From Brachybacterium tyrofermentans (GTDB lineage Bacteria; Actinomycetota; Actinomycetes; Actinomycetales; Dermabacteraceae), in the NCBI RefSeq assembly GCF_014897585.1, contig NZ_JABUXW010000011.1, positions 62,001 through 126,000 on the forward strand: a stretch of DNA of 64,000 nt. Direction: 5' to 3'. The notes under the pieces were generated by a model. That model was given only the letters and a program-made list of their open reading frames with translations, was not told where the DNA came from and searched no databases. The position numbers were made by a program, and so were the translations under genes. This document shows positions 1 through 8,448 of this stretch, in pieces (the first letter of the stretch is position 1; each line of letters starts with the position of its first letter).

Positions 1-42
1 TGCGGGTACCGCTGGCCCCCTCTCCACCAGGAGCGAACGACG

Positions 43-1836
43 ATGACGCTGCGCGCCACCACGCATGACGGCACCCACCCCCGCCCCACGATGATTCGCG
101 AGGACTGGACGCTGCTCGACGGCGCCTGGGGATTCGCCCATGACGACGACGGCGTGGGCCTTGCCGAGCGCTGGTTCGAGCCTGCCCGCGACGAGCACTT
201 CGATCGCGAGATCACCGTGCCCTTCGTGCCCGAGTCCGAGGCCTCCGGGATCCACGACACCGCCTTCCACCCGGTGGTCTGGTACCGCCGCACGATCACC
301 GCGTCGGCCGCTGCCGGCACGCGGCTCCTGCTGCACATGGGCGCCGTGGACCACGAGGCCCACGTGTGGGTGGACGGGCACCTGGCCGGGCATCACGTGG
401 GTGGGCAGACCGCTTTCACCTGCGATCTGACCGACCTCCTCACCGAGGGCACGGAGCACGTGCTCGTGGTGCGCGCCCACGATGATCCGCACGACGTCGA
501 GCTGCCCCGGGGGAAGCAGGACTGGCGCGAGGAACCGCACGGCATCTGGTACCACCGCTCCACCGGGATCTGGCGCAGCGTGTGGCTCGAGACCGTGGCC
601 GAGCAGCACGTCACCGGATTCCACTGGGACTTCGACATGCCGCGCGCCCGTGTCGACGTGACCCTGCGCCTGGCCCGTCGGCCCGAGCCCGGCACCACCG
701 TGCGGATCGCCTTCGCGGGGGAGGAGCAGAGCCTGGGCGCCGTCGAGGTCGCCGCGCACGACCCGCGCGTGCAGACCACCATCGACGTGCCCGCGGTGCG
801 CAACACCCAGGACCGCGACCGCCTGCTGTGGAGCCCCGAGCATCCGCACCTCGTGGACGTCACCCTGCAGGTGCTCGTCGACGGAGAGGTCGTCGACGAG
901 GCCGCGAGCTACCTCGGCCTGCGCACCACCGGCATCGACCGCGGCCGGTTCCTGCTCAACGGGGAGCCGTACTTCGTGCGCTCCGTGCTCGAGCAGGGCT
1001 ACTGGCCCACCTCCCAGCTCACCGCACCGACCCTCGCGGCGTACAAGGAGGAGGTGGAGCTGATCAAGGAGCTCGGCTTCACCGCGGCCCGTATCCACCA
1101 GAAGGTCGAGGATCCTCGCTTCCTGTTCTGGGCGGACCGGCTCGGCCTGCTGATCTGGGGCGAGACCGCCAACGCCTACTCGTACTCACCCCGCGCCGTC
1201 GCCGCGATCACCGCGGAGTGGACGGAGATCGTCGAGCAGGTGCGCGCCCATCCGTCGGTGGTCACGTGGGTGCCGATGAACGAATCCTGGGGCGTGCGCG
1301 ACCTCGCCGACCACGCCCCGCAGAAGGACCTCACGATCGCGCTGACCGCGATCACCCGGGCCCTGGACCCGAGCCGGCCCGTGGTCGCCAACGACGGCTA
1401 TGAGATCACCGGCGGGGACATCCTCGCGCTGCACGACTACACGACCGACGCCGCGACCCTGGAGCGTCGTTATGCCGATGACACCGCGGTGCAGGACGTC
1501 CTGGAGGGCCGGGGTCCGCAGGGTCGGCGCCCGGTCGACGACGCCGCCCAGCACGTCACCGAGGGTGCCCCGGTGATGCTCACCGAGTTCGGCGGGATCG
1601 CCTACGCCGCCGAGAACACCTGGGGCTACGCGACGGTCACCACCCCGGAGGAGTTCGAGGCGAAGGTGGGCGGGCTGTTCGCCGCGCTCAACGCCAGCCC
1701 CGTGCTCGCCGGTCACTGCTACACGCAGCTCACCGACACCCTCCAGGAGGCCAACGGCCTCGCGGACGCGGACCGTCGGCCCAAGCTCGACGCGGCCACG
1801 ATCCGGGCGTTCGTGACGGGGCGCGCTGAGCGGTGA
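43..1836 (+). CDS. Glycoside hydrolase family 2 beta-glycosidase
   Basis: This 597-residue protein is a glycoside hydrolase family 2 enzyme of the beta-galactosidase/beta-glucuronidase type, and its length matches bacterial beta-glucuronidases. The N-terminal sugar-binding jelly roll (about 20-190) contains the GIWYHRSTGIWRSVWLE signature. An Ig-like domain (about 195-295) and a TIM barrel follow. The acid/base Glu is E414 in MNESWG and the nucleophile is E515 in TEFGG. I see no signal peptide, so it should act in the cytoplasm on an imported glycoside. The ATG follows CAGGAG at 28-33. The aglycone and sugar specificity cannot be read from the sequence. Confidence 0.9.
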   Translation: MTLRATTHDGTHPRPTMIREDWTLLDGAWGFAHDDDGVGLAERWFEPARDEHFDREITVPFVPESEASGIHDTAFHPVVWYRRTITASAAAGTRLLLHMGAVDHEAHVWVDGHLAGHHVGGQTAFTCDLTDLLTEGTEHVLVVRAHDDPHDVELPRGKQDWREEPHGIWYHRSTGIWRSVWLETVAEQHVTGFHWDFDMPRARVDVTLRLARRPEPGTTVRIAFAGEEQSLGAVEVAAHDPRVQTTIDVPAVRNTQDRDRLLWSPEHPHLVDVTLQVLVDGEVVDEAASYLGLRTTGIDRGRFLLNGEPYFVRSVLEQGYWPTSQLTAPTLAAYKEEVELIKELGFTAARIHQKVEDPRFLFWADRLGLLIWGETANAYSYSPRAVAAITAEWTEIVEQVRAHPSVVTWVPMNESWGVRDLADHAPQKDLTIALTAITRALDPSRPVVANDGYEITGGDILALHDYTTDAATLERRYADDTAVQDVLEGRGPQGRRPVDDAAQHVTEGAPVMLTEFGGIAYAAENTWGYATVTTPEEFEAKVGGLFAALNASPVLAGHCYTQLTDTLQEANGLADADRRPKLDAATIRAFVTGRAER

Positions 1837-1918
1837 TCGCACGACGGTGAACGCACAACGGTGCACGCACGATGTGATGGTGAAGGCGCTGCTCGGGACG
1901 CGCTGGTCCGGTGACCAC

Positions 1919-1947
1919 TTGGACATCTGACCGAAAGTTCCTACGGT
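1919..1947 (+). promoter_or_regulatory. Promoter for leaderless micro-ORF
   Basis: A -35 box TTGGAC (1919-1924), a 17-base spacer and a -10 box TACGGT (1942-1947) are followed after six bases by ATG at 1954. The transcript should therefore start on or next to the ATG. This is the best-formed sigma-A-type promoter in the window. Confidence 0.6.
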
Positions 1948-1953
1948 GAGGCC

Positions 1954-2025
1954 ATGGAACCCGTCCCCGCGTCCCGTGCCCGCCCGCCGATCCATCGGAC
2001 CCGTCGGACCGGAGAAGGCCGATGA
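1954..2025 (+). CDS. Leaderless 23-residue upstream peptide
   Basis: This is a short ORF of 23 codons. It begins MEPVPASRA, ends RRTGEGR and is rich in Arg and Pro. Its ATG lies six bases after the -10 hexamer TACGGT, the geometry of leaderless actinobacterial genes. Its TGA (2023-2025) overlaps the ATG (2022-2024) of the next gene in an ATGA junction, and the Shine-Dalgarno-like GGAGAAGG of that gene lies inside its last codons. I infer a translated leader peptide that couples or attenuates translation of the downstream membrane protein. No homologue is recognised and coding is unproven. Confidence 0.45.
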   Translation: MEPVPASRARPPIHRTRRTGEGR

Positions 2026-2201
2026 TCGCGCTGCTGAGCGCGGTCGGGGCCCTCGCGGTCCTCTCCTTCGTGCTCTTCGTCGCGCTGGGCCTGCTCAAGG
2101 GCTGGCACGACACGACCGCCCGGACGCTGCTGCGCGTCGCGGGCGGTCTGGGCATCGTGTGCGCCGTGATCGGCGTGCTCATCCCCGTCGTCATGCCCTG
2201 A
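2022..2201 (+). CDS. Small two-segment membrane protein, 59 residues
   Basis: I do not recognise this family. The product has 59 residues with two hydrophobic stretches, about 3-25 (ALLSAVGALAVLSFVLFVAL) and about 37-58. They are joined by a short polar loop, KGWHDTTARTL, so a helical hairpin in the membrane is expected. GGAGAAGG at 2011-2018 is a possible ribosome site. The gene is probably translated from the leaderless transcript starting near 1954 through the ATGA overlap. It ends 19 bases before the convergent peptide transporter. It could be an ordinary membrane protein of unknown role. A small membrane toxin with a coupled leader peptide is conceivable but unsupported. Confidence 0.6.
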   Translation: MIALLSAVGALAVLSFVLFVALGLLKGWHDTTARTLLRVAGGLGIVCAVIGVLIPVVMP

Positions 2202-2220
2202 CGGCAGGGGAGCGGGGGCG

Positions 2221-3726
2221 TCAGAGGACGCCGCGCATGCCCTGGTGCACCGGCTTCGAGATCGCCAGCATGATCAGGCCGATCGCGATGGTCACCGCGC
2301 CGAGGATGCCGAAGTAGGCGCCCTCGGTCTCGGCGGAGTAGAACTGCGCGAGCGCACCGGAGAGCGACGTGCCCAGGGCGATCGACAGGTTGTACAGCGC
2401 CATCATCATCACCGGGAAGGCCGCGGGGGCGAGCTTCGTGGTGAGCGAGAGACCCACCGGGGACAGCGAGAGCTCGCCGAGCGTGGCGACCAGCATGATC
2501 AGGGCGATCCACAGCACCGGCACCGAGGCCACCGGGACCATCGGCAGGAACAGCAGGAATGCCGCGCCCATCAGCATGATGCCCAGGGCGAACTTCTTCG
2601 GGGTGGTGGGCTGGCGGGTGCCGAGCTTCGTCCACAGCGCCGCGAACAGGGGTGCCAGCGTGATGATGAAGAACGGGTTGAAGGACTGCGCCCAGGAGAT
2701 CGGCATCTCCCAGCCGAACAGGTTGCGGTCCAGCCGGGTGTCCGAGTACAGCGTGATCACCGTGAACTGCTGCTGGAAAAGCGCGAAGAACGCCGCGGTC
2801 CCGACGAACAGCGGGATGAAGGCGACCACGCGCGAGCGCTCGTCGCCGGTCACCTTCTTCGAGGTCAGCAGCAACGTGAAGATGACGACCGCGCCGACCA
2901 CCGACAGGCTCACCATGATGGTCGCCAGGTTGCCGGGATTCATCGCCCCGGTGAGCACGAGGATCAGCACCACCAGCACCACGACCACGGCGATCGCGGC
3001 CCACAGCGGGTACTTCGAGCGCGGCAGGGGATCGGGGACCACGTGCACGGTGCGCGGCAGCGACCTACGGGTGAGCAGATACTGCGTGAGCCCGACGGCC
3101 ATGCCGATCGCGGCCAGCCCGAAGCCGAGGTGGAAGCCCCATTCCTTCTGGGCGAAGCCGGTCACGAGCGGACCGAAGAGCCCGCCGATGTTGACGCCCA
3201 TGTAGTAGATGGAGAAGCCGGCGTCGCGCCGGGTGTCCTGGAGGTCGTACAGCGAGCCGACGAGAGTCGCGGCGGTGGCCTTCAGGCCGCCGGAGCCGAT
3301 CGCGACCAGCAGCAGTCCGGCGACCAGGCCTGGCACTCCCGGCACGAGGGCCAGGGCGAGGTGGCCGATCATGATCATCACGGCGCTGCCGAACAGGGTC
3401 TTCTCCGGGCCCAGCAGCCGGTCCGAGACCAGCGCGCCGAGGATCGAGAAGATGTACACCGAGCCGCCGTACGCACCGACGATGCTGAGGGCTACGCCCT
3501 CGTCGATCCCCAGGCCACCGGCCGTGGCCGAGAAGTACATGTAGATCGCGAGGATGCCCTGCATGCCGTAGAAGCTGAAGCGCTCCCACAGCTCCACGCT
3601 GAACAGGTTCGCCAGCGGCCGGGGCTGGCCCATGAAGGTCTTGCCGGAGGGATTGTGCAGATCCGCCTCACGACTCTCGGCCGCGGGGGCCGACGGGGTC
3701 GGAGCGGAGGGGTCTGAAGAATTCAC
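2221..3726 (-). CDS. POT/PTR2-family peptide:H+ symporter
   Basis: This proton-coupled oligopeptide transporter of the major facilitator superfamily has about 501 residues. The family signature ELWERFSFYGMQGIL lies in the first membrane helix, and 12-14 hydrophobic helices follow. It should import di- and tripeptides across the cytoplasmic membrane. I prefer the GTG at 3726 because AGGA lies nine bases upstream. A TTG two codons earlier (3732) is the longer alternative. The soluble N-terminus (about 35 residues, rich in Ser, Pro and Ala) is longer than usual. The gene converges on the small membrane protein gene at 2022-2201. Confidence 0.9.
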   Translation of the reverse strand: MNSSDPSAPTPSAPAAESREADLHNPSGKTFMGQPRPLANLFSVELWERFSFYGMQGILAIYMYFSATAGGLGIDEGVALSIVGAYGGSVYIFSILGALVSDRLLGPEKTLFGSAVMIMIGHLALALVPGVPGLVAGLLLVAIGSGGLKATAATLVGSLYDLQDTRRDAGFSIYYMGVNIGGLFGPLVTGFAQKEWGFHLGFGLAAIGMAVGLTQYLLTRRSLPRTVHVVPDPLPRSKYPLWAAIAVVVVLVVLILVLTGAMNPGNLATIMVSLSVVGAVVIFTLLLTSKKVTGDERSRVVAFIPLFVGTAAFFALFQQQFTVITLYSDTRLDRNLFGWEMPISWAQSFNPFFIITLAPLFAALWTKLGTRQPTTPKKFALGIMLMGAAFLLFLPMVPVASVPVLWIALIMLVATLGELSLSPVGLSLTTKLAPAAFPVMMMALYNLSIALGTSLSGALAQFYSAETEGAYFGILGAVTIAIGLIMLAISKPVHQGMRGVL

Positions 3727-3765
3727 GGTCAATCATCCTGCGACACAGGACGTCCGCCGTCACGT

Positions 3766-5304
3766 TCAGGAACGCGGATGTGACGGGTCAGTCGCGGAGC
3801 CTGTCACGTCGGCCGTCTGCGGGGACAGGTCCGGCAGCTCGTGGATCCCGAACTCGTGGCGCAGCACCCGTTGCGCGGCGTGCCAGCCGTTCATGCCGTG
3901 CACGCCCGGGCCGGGCGGCGTCGCGGCGGAGCACAGGTACCAGCCGGTGTCGGCGAGCCGGTACGGATCCCAACGGGCGGTGGGTCGGGCGATCATGCGC
4001 CACATGGTGACCTGCCCCAGCGAGATGTCCCCGCCCACGAGAGCGGGATTGTGGTGGGGCATGTCTGCCGCGCTCACCCCGCGAGAGGCGACCACCACGT
4101 CGCGGAATCCCGGCGCGAAGCGCTCGATCTGGCGCGTGACCAGCTCGGTGGGGTCCGTGGTGTCGCCGGTGGGGACGTGGGCGTAGGCCCACAGCGGTCG
4201 CAGGCCGGCCTGGATGCGGGAGGGGTCGCCGACGGACGGGTCGCTGACCAGCGTCACCGGATGCTCGGGGACCCGGCCAGCCGCGACCTCGGCCTCGGCG
4301 GCCGCCATCTGCGCACGGGTCCCGCCCAGGTGCTGCGTGCCGGCGCGGCCCACCTCCGCATCGCGCCACGGCACCGGGCCGGACAGCACGAAGTCGACCT
4401 TCGCGGCGGCGTTGCCGTGCCGGAAGCGCCGCAGCGAGTCCTCGAGGGACCGGGGCAGTCGGTTCGCGAGGATGTCCGCCGCGGCGCCGGCGGTCGTGTC
4501 CAGCAGCACCGCTCGCGCCGACGGGACATCGCGCCAGGTGCTCACGTGGTGACCGGTGACGATCTCGCCGCCATGGGCGCGCAGGTCGGCGACGAGGGCG
4601 TCGATGATCGCCTGCGAGCCGCCGACGGGGATCGGCCAGCCGGTGCCGTGCGCCAGGGTGCCCAGCAGTGCGGAGGTGGCGCCGAGGGCGAGGGACGGAA
4701 GATCCCCGATCGCGTGGGAGGCGACCCCGGTCAGGAGGGCCCGGGCCCGCTCCGTGCGGAAGGGCAGGTTCCAGGCGGCGGTGCCCTGCAGGCCCAGCAG
4801 AGCACCGAACATCGGCGCCGCGGCGAGGGTGCGGGGGCTCAGCAGCGCCGACGGCACGGACCGCTTGTCGCCCAGGGACAGCTCGACCACCAGGTCCCAG
4901 TGGGCCGCGAGGGTGCCGAGGGTGGCGCGCCAGGCGGCGGCGTCGGCCCCGAGGCCTGCGGCGGTGCGCTCCACGTCCCGCCAGGCGATCGCCGCGGGCT
5001 CGTCGTCCAGGGGCTGGGCGTAGGACGCCTCGGGGGTGCGCAGCTCCACCCCTCGGGCCCTCACGTCGAAGGCACGGAAGAACGGGCTCGCCAGGGCGAG
5101 CGGCTGCACGGCCGAGCAGATGTCATGGGTGATGCCGGGGGCGAGGCCGAGATCCAGGGTGCGGGCGCCGCCGCCGATCGTGTCCTGCGACTCCAGCACC
5201 TGCACCCGCAGCCCGGCGCGGGCGAGGGTGACGGCGGCGGCGAGGCCGTTGGGCCCCGAGCCGACGACGACGGCATCGAGCTCGGCGAACCGCTGTGCAC
5301 TCAT
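3766..5304 (-). CDS. Phytoene-desaturase-like FAD oxidoreductase
   Basis: This 512-residue flavoprotein is of the CrtI/phytoene dehydrogenase-related NAD(P)/FAD oxidoreductase family. The dinucleotide fold starts at once with VVVGSGPNGLAAAVTLARAG and continues to the ribose-binding E in LESQDTIGGGARTL. The C-terminus ends in the family GVHGMNGWHAAQRVL segment. No other carotenoid gene is nearby, so a carotenoid role should not be assumed; family members include generic all-trans-retinol or lipid oxidoreductases. The ATG lies six bases downstream of TAAGCT (TANNNT), so the mRNA is probably leaderless. It diverges from the siderophore-interacting protein gene. Confidence 0.85.
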   Translation of the reverse strand: MSAQRFAELDAVVVGSGPNGLAAAVTLARAGLRVQVLESQDTIGGGARTLDLGLAPGITHDICSAVQPLALASPFFRAFDVRARGVELRTPEASYAQPLDDEPAAIAWRDVERTAAGLGADAAAWRATLGTLAAHWDLVVELSLGDKRSVPSALLSPRTLAAAPMFGALLGLQGTAAWNLPFRTERARALLTGVASHAIGDLPSLALGATSALLGTLAHGTGWPIPVGGSQAIIDALVADLRAHGGEIVTGHHVSTWRDVPSARAVLLDTTAGAAADILANRLPRSLEDSLRRFRHGNAAAKVDFVLSGPVPWRDAEVGRAGTQHLGGTRAQMAAAEAEVAAGRVPEHPVTLVSDPSVGDPSRIQAGLRPLWAYAHVPTGDTTDPTELVTRQIERFAPGFRDVVVASRGVSAADMPHHNPALVGGDISLGQVTMWRMIARPTARWDPYRLADTGWYLCSAATPPGPGVHGMNGWHAAQRVLRHEFGIHELPDLSPQTADVTGSATDPSHPRS

Positions 5305-5310
5305 GTCGCC

Positions 5311-5316
5311 AGCTTA
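5311..5316 (-). promoter_or_regulatory. -10 box TAAGCT, leaderless start at 5304
   Basis: On the minus strand TAAGCT is followed by GGCGAC and then the ATG at 5304, so transcription should begin at the initiation codon. No clear -35 box is seen. Confidence 0.45.
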
Positions 5317-5383
5317 GACGTCGTGATCCGAGAGCCGGCAGAGACCAGCAGAGACCAGCAGATGAGATCCCAGCTGCCGTTCA

Positions 5384-5411
5384 TTAACGAAACGCAGGTG
5401 TCGCGTAATGT
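5384..5411 (+). promoter_or_regulatory. Promoter TTAACG-16-TAATGT, leaderless start at 5418
   Basis: A -35 box TTAACG (5384-5389), a 16-base spacer and a -10 box TAATGT (5406-5411) lie six bases before the ATG at 5418. There is no Shine-Dalgarno sequence before that ATG, which fits a leaderless mRNA. No DtxR/IdeR-type 19-bp iron box is visible although the gene is an iron-handling type. Confidence 0.55.
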
Positions 5412-5417
5412 GGAGAC

Positions 5418-6254
5418 ATGGAGACCACGCCTGCCCCGTCCGCCCCCGCGAAGCGCCCCCGGAAGCAGGCGGTGCTCGAGGTGACGGGCAAGACCCGTCT
5501 CTCCCCGCGCCTGCTCCGAGTGACCCTGGGCGGGGAGCAGTACGACCACCTGAACCGCAACGAGAACGCCGACGCCTACGTCAAGCTGCTGATCGCGGAT
5601 CCCGCCTCCGGCCTGCACCCGCCGTACGATCTCGACGCCCTCCGCGAGGAGCAGCCCGAGCTGCTCCCGGCACGCCGCACGTACACCGTGCGTCATTGGG
5701 ACGACGAGGCCCGCACCCTCGACCTGGATTTCGTGCTGCACGGCCACGGCGAGGACAGCGGGATCGCCGCCCGCTGGGCGGACGAGGCCCTGCCCGGCGA
5801 CCTGATCGCCCTCTCCGGAGCCGGCGGCGGCTACACCCCGCAGCCCGGCACCAGGACCCACCTGCTGATCGGCGACCACGCCGCGCTGCCCGCGATCGCC
5901 GCGTCCCTCGAGGCCATGGACGAGCAGGCCGAGGGTCTCGTGCTCCTCCACCTCGACCACGAGGAGGACGCGCTCGAGCTCCCACGGCCCGCCGGTGTCG
6001 AGCTGCGCTGGATCGTCGGTGAGCGCGAGCAGCTGCTCGAGGCCGTGCGCGGTCTGGACCTGTCCCGCACCGAGGGCCTGCAGGTGTTCTGCCACGCCGA
6101 GCGCGGCCTGACCAAGCAGCTGCGCCGGCTCCTCGTGAAGGACTCCGGGATCCCGCGCGAGCAGATCTCGGTCTCCGCGTACTGGGCGCTGGGTCGGATC
6201 GAGGACCAGTTCCAGGCCGAGAAGCGCGAGATCATCGGGAAGATCGACGACTGA
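5418..6254 (+). CDS. Siderophore-interacting protein (ferric-siderophore reductase)
   Basis: The 278-residue product belongs to the siderophore-interacting protein (SIP/ViuB) family, FAD-dependent reductases that release iron from imported ferric siderophores in the cytoplasm. The N-terminal FAD-binding barrel includes RRTYTVRHWD near residue 93. The C-terminal NAD(P)H-like domain ends in the family motif VSAYWALGRIEDQFQAEKRE. The start is fixed by the leaderless promoter and the lack of other in-frame starts nearby. Its stop overlaps the ATG of the Tag gene by one base (TGATG), so the two are cotranscribed. No siderophore transporter is present in the window. Confidence 0.88.
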   Translation: METTPAPSAPAKRPRKQAVLEVTGKTRLSPRLLRVTLGGEQYDHLNRNENADAYVKLLIADPASGLHPPYDLDALREEQPELLPARRTYTVRHWDDEARTLDLDFVLHGHGEDSGIAARWADEALPGDLIALSGAGGGYTPQPGTRTHLLIGDHAALPAIAASLEAMDEQAEGLVLLHLDHEEDALELPRPAGVELRWIVGEREQLLEAVRGLDLSRTEGLQVFCHAERGLTKQLRRLLVKDSGIPREQISVSAYWALGRIEDQFQAEKREIIGKIDD

Positions 6255-6901
6255 TGGCCGACGGTCTCGTCCTCGGGCCCGACGGGCTCCACCGGCCGGC
6301 CTGGGCCTCCGTGCACGAGGACCTCCGCCACTACTACGACACCGAGTGGGGCCTCCCGGTGCGTGACGAGCACGGAGTCTTCGAGCGCCTCGCCCTCGAG
6401 GGGTTCCAGTCCGGGCTGTCCTGGGCGACGATCCTGCGCCGACGCGAAGGGTTCCGGCGGGCCTTCGCCGGATTCGAGATCGAGGTCGTGGCCGATTTCG
6501 GTCCCGAGGACGTCGAGCGGCTGCTCCACGACGAGGGCATCATCCGCCATCGCGGCAAGATCGAGGCGACGATCTCCAACGCGCGGGCCACGATCGCCCT
6601 GCGCGACCTCGACGGGCTCGGCCCGCGCGGCGAGCTCGGGCCCGGCGCCGATCTGGCGGATCTGGTCTGGTCCCACCGGCCCGAGCGCACCCCGATGCCC
6701 GCGACCGCGCAGGACGTCCCCACCACCAGTGCCGAGTCGATCGCCCTGGCGAAGGAGCTCAAGCGTCACGGGTTCCGTTTCGTCGGCCCCACCACGATGT
6801 TCGCGCTCATGGAGGCTCTCGGCGTGGTCGACACCCATCTGCTGGGATCGCACCGCCGCGGATCCTCGCAGGTGTGGACGCAGGACGGCTCTCCCGCCTG
6901 A
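6254..6901 (+). CDS. tag: DNA-3-methyladenine glycosylase I, zinc site lost
   Basis: This base-excision enzyme removes 3-methyladenine from alkylated DNA. Its 215 residues include the family segments YYDTEWGLPVRDE, LEGFQSGLSWATIL (with the catalytic Glu) and GIIRHRGKIEATISNARA. It is slightly longer than E. coli Tag. The protein has no cysteine at all. Of the four E. coli zinc-snap ligands (Cys4, His17, His175, Cys179), only the third seems to be kept, as His in VVDTHLLG. The position aligned to His17 is Tyr. Catalysis should not need the metal, so I infer a zinc-free but functional enzyme. It is coupled to the upstream gene. Confidence 0.88.
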   Translation: MADGLVLGPDGLHRPAWASVHEDLRHYYDTEWGLPVRDEHGVFERLALEGFQSGLSWATILRRREGFRRAFAGFEIEVVADFGPEDVERLLHDEGIIRHRGKIEATISNARATIALRDLDGLGPRGELGPGADLADLVWSHRPERTPMPATAQDVPTTSAESIALAKELKRHGFRFVGPTTMFALMEALGVVDTHLLGSHRRGSSQVWTQDGSPA

Positions 6902-7034
6902 CATGACGGTGCGTGACCCGGTGCGACGTGAAGCCCGCGCACGGCCACAGTCCGTCACACTCCTCGCGCGCACTGCGCGGTCTCCCCGAAGCTGAGCAGG
7001 ATTCCGCACAGGACGACACCCCCGGGGAGGCCAC

Positions 7035-8357
7035 GTGAGCACGTCAGCGATCCACGCAGGCTGGAGCGGCGGCGACATGCACGGCGCCGTCACACCCCCG
7101 ATCTACGCGACGAGCGCCTATGCGCACCCGGACCACGATTCCCTCAAGGAGCTGTTCGCCCGGCGCCGCAGCGGCTTCGCCTATGCCCGTTCCGGCAACC
7201 CCACCACGGCGGTGCTCGAGCAGCGCCTCACCGCGCTCGAGGGTGGGATCGGGGCGATCGCGGTGGCCAGCGGCCAGGCCGCCACCACGATCGCCCTGTG
7301 CGCGCTGCTCGAGCCGGGCAGCCACGTCGTCGCCTCCGCGCTGCTGTACGGCGGCACCACCGAGTTCCTCGACGACACCCTGGCCGACCTCGCCGTGACG
7401 ACCACGACGGTGGACCCCTGGGACCTCGATGCCTGGGAGCGCGCGATCACCCCGAGCACCCGCGTGGTGCTCGTCGAATCCATCGCGAATCCCGGCGCGC
7501 AGCTCGTGGACCTCGACGCGATCAGCGCGATCGCCCACGCCCATGACGTGGCGGTGGTCGTGGACGCGACGCTGTCCACCCCCGCGCTGTACCGGGCGGG
7601 CGACCACGGGGCCGACGTCGTCGTGCACTCCGCCACCAAGTACCTCTGCGGCCACGGCACCACGATCGCGGGGATCATCGTGGACACAGGGCGCTTCGAC
7701 CCGCGGCGATGTCCGCAGCGCTGGCAGCGGCTGACCACCCGCAACCGGCGTTTCGGCGTCGTCTTCGCCGACGACTACGAGCGCGGCGCCTCGGGGCTGC
7801 TGTCGTACGCCCGCGCGAAGTACGTCACCGACTTCGGGACCACGCTGCCGGCGACCAGCGCGCAGCAGATCCTGGTGGGCATCGAGACCCTCGACCTGCG
7901 GATGCGCAAGATCAGCGCCGATGCCGCGACGCTCGCCGGGCGCCTGCATGGCAGCGCCGGGATCGCCCGGGTCAACCATCCGAGCATCCCGGGCCGTCCC
8001 GACGCGCACCTCGTCCGTCGCGACTTCCCCCACGGCACCTCCGGCGTGTTCTCCGTGGACCTCGCCGGGGGAGAGGAGGCGGCCGCCGCCTTCTGCAACG
8101 CCCTGGAGCTGTTCACCCTCGCCGTGAACATCGGCGATGCCCGATCGCTGGTCTGCCACCCCGGGACCACGACGCATTCGCATCTGACCGAGCCCCAGCG
8201 TCGGGCCTGCGGGGTGCACCCGGGCACGGTGCGCCTCAGCATCGGCCTCGAGGACCTCGAGGACCTCTCCGCCGATCTCGAGCGGGGCCTGGCCGCCGTC
8301 GAGGCGGTCGCACCCGGGACCGATCGAGCGGCGCAGGAACCGGCTCTGCTGAGCTGA
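7035..8357 (+). CDS. Cys/Met metabolism PLP enzyme, O-acetylhomoserine sulfhydrylase-like
   Basis: This 440-residue fold-type I pyridoxal-phosphate enzyme is of the cystathionine gamma-synthase/methionine gamma-lyase superfamily. The Schiff-base lysine is K202 in HSATKYLCGHG. Internal segments SAQQILVGIETLDLRM and CHPGTTTHSHL resemble MetY, so direct sulfhydrylation of O-acetylhomoserine is my preferred role; methionine gamma-lyase is the alternative. The cofactor-ring motif, usually VDNTFATP, reads VDATLSTP (Asn to Ala at about 178). The start is GTG after a strong GGGGAGG. No metX is adjacent. The upstream gap (6902-7034) shows no riboswitch I can recognise. Confidence 0.82.
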   Translation: MSTSAIHAGWSGGDMHGAVTPPIYATSAYAHPDHDSLKELFARRRSGFAYARSGNPTTAVLEQRLTALEGGIGAIAVASGQAATTIALCALLEPGSHVVASALLYGGTTEFLDDTLADLAVTTTTVDPWDLDAWERAITPSTRVVLVESIANPGAQLVDLDAISAIAHAHDVAVVVDATLSTPALYRAGDHGADVVVHSATKYLCGHGTTIAGIIVDTGRFDPRRCPQRWQRLTTRNRRFGVVFADDYERGASGLLSYARAKYVTDFGTTLPATSAQQILVGIETLDLRMRKISADAATLAGRLHGSAGIARVNHPSIPGRPDAHLVRRDFPHGTSGVFSVDLAGGEEAAAAFCNALELFTLAVNIGDARSLVCHPGTTTHSHLTEPQRRACGVHPGTVRLSIGLEDLEDLSADLERGLAAVEAVAPGTDRAAQEPALLS

Positions 8358-8448
8358 TGCCGCACAGGCCGCGGTGATGTCCGACGCGTCGGGGAACACC
8401 CCGGGCATGCTCGGAGTTCGACCGGACATGTGGATCCCTGGAGGCAGC

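Noticed and set aside
2245-3717. 490-codon plus-strand ORF opposite the peptide transporter
   Set aside because: His/Arg/Asp/Gln-rich composition is typical of the antisense of a GC-rich membrane protein gene; the transporter motifs are unambiguous.
5381-5411. IdeR/DtxR iron box before the siderophore-interacting protein
   Set aside because: The sequence reads better as a -35/-10 promoter pair and lacks the 19-bp palindrome.
6902-7034. SAM-type riboswitch before the MetY-like gene
   Set aside because: No conserved riboswitch core or matching long pairing pattern could be recognised; only a strong Shine-Dalgarno site is evident.
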